NCBI GenBank assembly: GCA_029564595.1
Contig: JAKQPS010000082.1
Span: 62,001 to 126,000 of the forward strand
Length of the DNA: 64,000 nt
Origin: a bacterium
Lineage (GTDB): Bacteria; UBP15; UBA6099
Direction: 5' to 3'
Shown: in pieces, positions 59,837 to 64,000 of the stretch
Layout: each line of letters begins with the position of its first letter
Numbering within the stretch: position 1 is the first letter of the stretch
The notes under the pieces: model-generated
Seen by the model: the letters and a program-made list of their open reading frames with translations, nothing else
Database searches by the model: none
What the model was told of the DNA's origin: nothing
Made by a program: the position numbers and the translations under genes

Positions 59837-62350
59837 TCACTCGTCGACATGCAGCTTCTCTTCATATCGCACGCCGCTTTTATTCGAAGCAAGCTTGAAT
59901 GTCGGCGCGTCAATCTCGAAACTGAACGGCAACAGCGGTTTCGGTTCAGCGGGGGAGAGCGAAGGCTCGACTCCGCAGAGCCTTATCAGGGACGCCACAT
60001 ATCCGGCGTGAAGATTCAGGTTCATAACCGGAAAATCGGTGGTGGGCGTGGGAATGTGGAAATATGTTTCTCTAGGTCTTTCCGCGTAGTCGGCATTGTA
60101 TGAATCCGGCCCGCTCCAAATTCCGTACCAGATATCGGGATCGACCGTTGCTTTCATAGCCATAGAGTTCTTCCTGAAAACGCGCCACGCTTTTTCCGGG
60201 TCTTTTCGTCCAATTCCCCATGCAAGGAGATAGTTTATGGCGAACCACACGCCTCCGTTCACATCCCACCCTTTGGCGAAGGTGTTGAAAAGAGCGTTTT
60301 TCGGAGGGTAGAGAACGAATTGCCCGAAAGCGGCAGGCGCGTCAAGTATGTCGAATATGTTTTTGACAACGCTGGCGGATATGTCGTCGGGAAGGACGCC
60401 GCTGATGAGAAGCCATACGTGATGCTCTAGAAAAAGTTCGCTGTCGCCTATCGGCGCTCCTTTTCCATCGAAACCCCGAAAGAACCACTTTCCGTTGTAA
60501 CAATCGAGCATCGCAATCTTCAGAGAGGCGGCCGTCTCGCGAAGTATTTTCGCTCTTGCGGGATCGAAATGATCGAGCAGATCGGCGACTCTCGGCAAAA
60601 CATAAAGAGCCATTGCGGTGTTGAAAGAGCTTTCCCCGTTTTTGACGAATTTCGCCCTGTCTTTCACAAAGAAAGAAATGCCGTCGCTCCAATCGCCGTC
60701 TCCGACTCTTATCAGACCATGTTCGCCTATCCCGATTTTATTATGAATGTAATCGACAGAGAGTTTGACGCGGTCGAGCGCGGATGATTCGCCTGACTTG
60801 CGAGGATAAAAAGGGACGACTCTGTCAAGGAAGTCGAAGTCGCGCGTAAAAAACACATAATCCGTTATCGCCCACAGAAGAAAAAGCTGCAAGTCGCTCG
60901 GCGATGAATGTACGACTGCTCCGGCGTTACAACCATAGCCGTGCGCCGCATATTTGATTTCTCCTTCGGAAGACACCATTCTCAGGCAATACTCCAAGAG
61001 TTCAGAGGCTCTCCGCGGAGAAAGATATATGAGGGCCTGATTGAAAAGAACTAAATCTCTTACCGCGCCGCGAAGCCCGTGAACGTATTCGTAAGCTCCG
61101 CCTTGAGGGAGATAATGATTCTCATAGTAATCATCATACAAGAGAGAGCCGCGAGTTTGACATGAATGCCAAGACAATTCTCGCGAAGCCCATTTCTCTT
61201 CGTCTGGAATATCGGGGATTGAAAACGCCGGCAGCCGAGGCGACCAGAGATCGGCGTTATACGAGAGTAGATCGCCTGATGAATCCGAAATATTTGAATA
61301 TTGTTCACAAAGCTCAAGCGCCGCGTCCCGTTTTCCGTATCCGAAAAGAACGACTAATCTTTCGGATTCGCCGGGATCAAGGGATACGTTTTGCCCGGCG
61401 CAAAGACATGGATGCTTTGAAGAGTCAGACGAGCCTCTTTTCAGTTTGTCTCTGAAATTGCATTCAGAATCAAGCAGTTGTTTGGCGTCGGTTATGAAAA
61501 AGTCAGGCTCCCCGTGAACGACTGATATGAATAGCGGTTCAGGATAATAGTTTCTTGAAGAAACGGCGGATATTGAAGGGCGGCTGAACCTTGAATATGA
61601 AGGAATCACAGCCGCAATGTTGGAATCGAAAAAAACCGAGTCGAAATTAAAAAGACTTGAGAATCGCGCCCTGCGTTCTTCTATATCAAAAGCCTTTGTC
61701 AGTCCGAAAGCAGAAACTGCGGACATGAGAATCTTTCCAATTGCATTGTGGGCGTAATGCTTCCTGTCGGCAGAGACACACAAAGGAGTAAAAATCATGT
61801 ATTTTAAGTTTATGCCGAAAAAGGAGAGAATCGAAGAATCCGCAGGAGCGTCCCCGGCGTTGGTGACGATGATTTCGGCAAGCAGAACCGGGTCGTCTCC
61901 GAACGGGGCTATTATGCGACAATCGATTGAAAACTGCGACAAGCGGGAGATTTTTCTGAAATAGCCCGTCCCGAATATTCTTCTGTAACCCCTGTCAACT
62001 TCCCCTTTTTCATATAAGTCGCTATGCATTCCCGTCGAATCATTGACTAGCGTTATCCCGCCGCCGGGGCAAAGGCGGGACTGATTCCGATGATTCAGCC
62101 ACTGCAAACCTCTGGAAGATTCTATCGCTTCGACATAACCGTAGTTAGTTGCGATTACATTAAAACGGTCGTTGCCGAATTGATGCCAGTGCAATCTTGA
62201 CGGCCCTTTGGTTGTGAAATATGAGGCGCTCGGATCGGAATCCTGATCGCAATCATATTCGTATGCTGGCAACCCGTTTTCGTCATTAAACCAATGGCCG
62301 AAAGCGCCGTCAGGGAATAACTTGATTTGTTTCTCAGTTCTTTTTTTCAT
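59837..62350 (-). CDS. GH94-like glycoside phosphorylase
   Basis: A large (837-residue) cellobiose/chitobiose-phosphorylase-like enzyme. The N-terminal beta-sandwich includes DGAFGHWFNDENGLPAYEYD. The (alpha/alpha)6 barrel carries the GH94 markers: YEYVHGLRGAVRDLVLFNQA and the acid Asp in RVGDGDWSDGISF (near residue 550). It lacks a signal peptide, so it works in the cytoplasm and would release a sugar-1-phosphate by phosphorolysis. That product could feed the nucleotidyltransferase downstream. ATG 62350 was chosen over TTG 62377, but neither has a strong ribosome site. The linkage specificity is unknown. Confidence 0.8.
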   Translation of the reverse strand: MKKRTEKQIKLFPDGAFGHWFNDENGLPAYEYDCDQDSDPSASYFTTKGPSRLHWHQFGNDRFNVIATNYGYVEAIESSRGLQWLNHRNQSRLCPGGGITLVNDSTGMHSDLYEKGEVDRGYRRIFGTGYFRKISRLSQFSIDCRIIAPFGDDPVLLAEIIVTNAGDAPADSSILSFFGINLKYMIFTPLCVSADRKHYAHNAIGKILMSAVSAFGLTKAFDIEERRARFSSLFNFDSVFFDSNIAAVIPSYSRFSRPSISAVSSRNYYPEPLFISVVHGEPDFFITDAKQLLDSECNFRDKLKRGSSDSSKHPCLCAGQNVSLDPGESERLVVLFGYGKRDAALELCEQYSNISDSSGDLLSYNADLWSPRLPAFSIPDIPDEEKWASRELSWHSCQTRGSLLYDDYYENHYLPQGGAYEYVHGLRGAVRDLVLFNQALIYLSPRRASELLEYCLRMVSSEGEIKYAAHGYGCNAGAVVHSSPSDLQLFLLWAITDYVFFTRDFDFLDRVVPFYPRKSGESSALDRVKLSVDYIHNKIGIGEHGLIRVGDGDWSDGISFFVKDRAKFVKNGESSFNTAMALYVLPRVADLLDHFDPARAKILRETAASLKIAMLDCYNGKWFFRGFDGKGAPIGDSELFLEHHVWLLISGVLPDDISASVVKNIFDILDAPAAFGQFVLYPPKNALFNTFAKGWDVNGGVWFAINYLLAWGIGRKDPEKAWRVFRKNSMAMKATVDPDIWYGIWSGPDSYNADYAERPRETYFHIPTPTTDFPVMNLNLHAGYVASLIRLCGVEPSLSPAEPKPLLPFSFEIDAPTFKLASNKSGVRYEEKLHVDE

Positions 62351-62384
62351 GCGGGGTTCCCAACACAAGAATGTCAAAACCGGA

Positions 62385-62801
62385 TCAAAGCATCCCGATT
62401 TTTTTCGCCGCGTCTATTGCGTCGTTAAGGATAAAGGCGTGGTCAAAAGCAAGTTCGGGGTCGTCTTCAGGCCCCAGAATTCGCACATCGTCGGCGTCGT
62501 CGGCAGCTTTCATTTCCCCGCCGGTTGGGATCGCAAGATAGACGACGGTTACGGTATGGCCTCTGGGGTCTCTGTTAGGGTCTGAATAGACGCCGAGCAG
62601 AGCGGCAAGGTCAACCTCTAGGCCGGTTTCTTCAAGAGCTTCTCTTCGCGCCGCGTCCTCGACTTTTTCCCCGATTTCGACAAAACCGCCGGGCAAAGCC
62701 CACATTCCTTTGTAAGGTTCGCGGCCCCTTTTGATCAACACGATTTTTCCTTCTTTGATAATTACGACGTCTGCGGTCAAAGACGGGCTTTTTGGTTTCA
62801 T
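62385..62801 (-). CDS. NUDIX hydrolase (ADP-ribose pyrophosphatase-like)
   Basis: This 138-residue compact NUDIX protein has the complete box GGFVEIGEKVEDAARREALE followed by ETGLEV. SPSLTADVVIIKEGKIVLIK precedes it and YSDPNRDPRGHTVTVVYLAI follows; the latter, with the YSDPNRDPR piece, is common in ADP-ribose or nucleoside-diphosphate-sugar members. It would hydrolyse a nucleoside diphosphate derivative. It sits 34 bases before the GH94-like gene on the same strand. ATG 62801 is preferred; GTG 62819 is an alternative start. Confidence 0.88.
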   Translation of the reverse strand: MKPKSPSLTADVVIIKEGKIVLIKRGREPYKGMWALPGGFVEIGEKVEDAARREALEETGLEVDLAALLGVYSDPNRDPRGHTVTVVYLAIPTGGEMKAADDADDVRILGPEDDPELAFDHAFILNDAIDAAKKIGML

Positions 62802-62828
62802 ATCTCTTTCGCCTTCCACATTGTCTAT

Positions 62829-62834
62829 TATAAT
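62829..62834 (+). promoter_or_regulatory. Possible -10 element for the phosphodiester glycosidase gene
   Basis: TATAAT lies 17 bases before the start codon, between two divergent genes. No convincing -35 hexamer was found. Its closeness to the ribosome site leaves a very short leader. Confidence 0.3.
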
Positions 62835-62850
62835 AAGTCAGGATTGAATT

Positions 62851-63981
62851 ATGACGCGGCGAATTGGCAATTTCAACTGTGTGGCGGTGTGCGCCTTAAC
62901 ATTGTGTCTTTTATGTTCTGCCGCCGGCGCTGCATCGGCGGCGGAGTTCAGAACCCTCGAAAAGTGGGATAGAAGTCTATCAACAGGCGTATCATACACT
63001 CAGTATAGAATGACGATAAACGGTTTGCCTCTCAGAGCGCACGTGTTGTCCGTCTCTCTGGCGCATCCTGACGTTTATGTCAGACCGATGCTCGCCAACA
63101 ACCGATTGGACTCGCTTGAAACGGTGCCTTCAATGGCGAGGCGAGAGGGAGCGCGGGCGGCAATCAACGGTTCTTTCTTCAACAGGAGCTCCAAAGACCC
63201 TTTCCCCGTAGGTTTCATTATGATAGACGGAAGAACGTTGTATTTTTCTCATTTGCACAGGAGCGCTTTCGGCTTGACGGACAAGAATATTCCTTTGTTC
63301 GGATATCCGAAGACTCAAGGGATTGTGTATGTCGAGAAGACCGGAGAATATTTTTATCTTTGGGGGATGAACCGAAGGAGAAGAGAAAACGAAGCGCTTG
63401 CGTACACTCCGGAATTCGGAACGACTACCGGAACAAACGAATTCGGCGTCGAAACGGTTGTTTCAGGCTCAAAGGTGGTCGCCATAAACAACGGGAATTC
63501 ACAGATTCCTTCGGACGGTTTCGTGGTTTCGCTGCATGGAGACAGCAAGCGTCTAGCCCCAAAATTCCAAGTGGGGGATCGCGTTTCGCTGTTTTTTCTG
63601 GTGGAGCCTTCTTGGTTAAAAGTGAATAACGCGTTGACGGGAGGGCCTTTGCTCGTACGCGGCGGGCGGCCGGTTGTAGACGAATCTACTGATGAAAAAC
63701 TCCGACAAGGCACATCGAGCCGGATTCCTATTACAGCAGTCGGCAGCACGGCGGACGGCTATCTTCTTCTTGTGGTTGTTGACGGCAGACAGAAGAAATA
63801 CAGCGTCGGTGTCACCTATTCTGAAATGGCTGATTTTATGAGGTCAATTGGAGCCGTCAACGCGATCGGCATGGATGGGGGCGGCTCAAGCGTCATGGTG
63901 ATTGACGGCGAAATTAAGAATAGACCGAGCGACGGCTCAAGCAGGCCGGTCGCGAACGGCATTGGTGTTTTTTTTAGGTAA
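62851..63981 (+). CDS. Exported NAGPA-type phosphodiester glycosidase domain protein
   Basis: This 376-residue protein has a signal peptide (VAVCALTLCLLCSAAGAASA). The NAGPA/DUF2233 domain fills the rest: VPSMARREGARAAINGSFFN, SSRIPITAVGSTADGYLLLV, and the hallmark end VNAIGMDGGGSSVMVIDG with RPVANGIGVFF. The family includes the enzyme that removes GlcNAc from phosphodiester-linked glycans, and bacterial members act on cell-wall or exopolysaccharide phosphodiesters. It fits the glycan-processing theme of this end of the window. AGGA lies eight bases before ATG 62851. The gene ends 19 bases before the window edge. Confidence 0.88.
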   Translation: MTRRIGNFNCVAVCALTLCLLCSAAGAASAAEFRTLEKWDRSLSTGVSYTQYRMTINGLPLRAHVLSVSLAHPDVYVRPMLANNRLDSLETVPSMARREGARAAINGSFFNRSSKDPFPVGFIMIDGRTLYFSHLHRSAFGLTDKNIPLFGYPKTQGIVYVEKTGEYFYLWGMNRRRRENEALAYTPEFGTTTGTNEFGVETVVSGSKVVAINNGNSQIPSDGFVVSLHGDSKRLAPKFQVGDRVSLFFLVEPSWLKVNNALTGGPLLVRGGRPVVDESTDEKLRQGTSSRIPITAVGSTADGYLLLVVVDGRQKKYSVGVTYSEMADFMRSIGAVNAIGMDGGGSSVMVIDGEIKNRPSDGSSRPVANGIGVFFR

Positions 63982-64000
63982 AAAAACGGAGGGCGGACTA

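Noticed and set aside
1-64000. tRNA, rRNA, insertion sequences, phage or defence genes
   Set aside because: None of the coding frames resembles a transposase, integrase, nuclease-defence or phage protein. No cloverleaf with a TTCGA-type arm and matching acceptor was found in the gaps.

Overview
The window looks like a chromosomal segment from an uncultured diderm (Gram-negative type) bacterium. The diderm call rests on a secretin gene, a lipoprotein signal, a Tat signal and several Sec signal peptides. Gene density is high, spacing is short, and TTG starts occur beside ATG. I see no rRNA, tRNA, insertion sequence, phage gene or CRISPR array. The phylum cannot be fixed from the sequence. The mix of a Tad pilus, M6 protease, MEMO/AMMECR1 proteins, a thiolase/HMG-CoA-synthase-like pair and GT-C/TPR membrane proteins is typical of deep-branching environmental phyla and deltaproteobacteria-like lineages.

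Layout. 1-7055 (minus): a truncated exported-protein start, then an apparent operon of aroA followed by three large GT-C/TPR membrane proteins. 7185-9035 (plus): an exported M48 protease and an exported double-thioredoxin protein. 9151-18834 (plus): a Tad/Flp pilus operon (flp, tadV, tadE, tadG-like, cpaB, cpaC, cpaE/tadZ, cpaF, tadB, tadC) preceded by a class I cyclic-di-GMP riboswitch. 18871-24717: a response regulator, a lipoprotein fusion of MEMO and AMMECR1 domains, a SRPBCC protein, two unrecognised genes and gpmA. 24815-32635: a 2606-residue M6-family secreted protease with eleven ~107-residue repeats. 32764-35422: a translationally coupled thiolase and HMG-CoA-synthase-like/DUF35 pair. 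35692-40993: a lone 5'-nucleotidase C-terminal domain protein, rhomboid protease, NUDIX, a second MEMO protein and a GT-C membrane protein. 41086-44268: a four-gene cassette with a Ycf46-like AAA ATPase, a DUF1257/Ycf35-like protein, a DUF2997-like small protein and a zinc-ribbon/double helix-hairpin-helix protein. 44288-49227: an inositol-phosphatase-like protein, mgtE behind a strong promoter and a long structured leader, a MshEN-CheX phosphatase-like protein with a CheY-like partner, and an AlkD-like glycosylase. 49258-63981: asparagine synthetase, glycosyltransferase, Tat-exported phosphoesterase, GH38 mannosidase, sugar nucleotidyltransferase, GHMP sugar kinase, GH94-like phosphorylase, NUDIX and a NAGPA-type phosphodiester glycosidase.

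How the parts may work together. The riboswitch would place the pilus under cyclic-di-GMP control, and the MshEN-CheX protein carries a fold known elsewhere to bind the same messenger, so surface attachment and motility signalling may share one second messenger (inference). The last 15 kb reads as a glycan handling region: glycoside cleavage or phosphorolysis, sugar phosphorylation and nucleotide-sugar formation. The best candidates for something little described are the Ycf46 cassette, the exported MEMO-AMMECR1 fusion and the structured mgtE leader.
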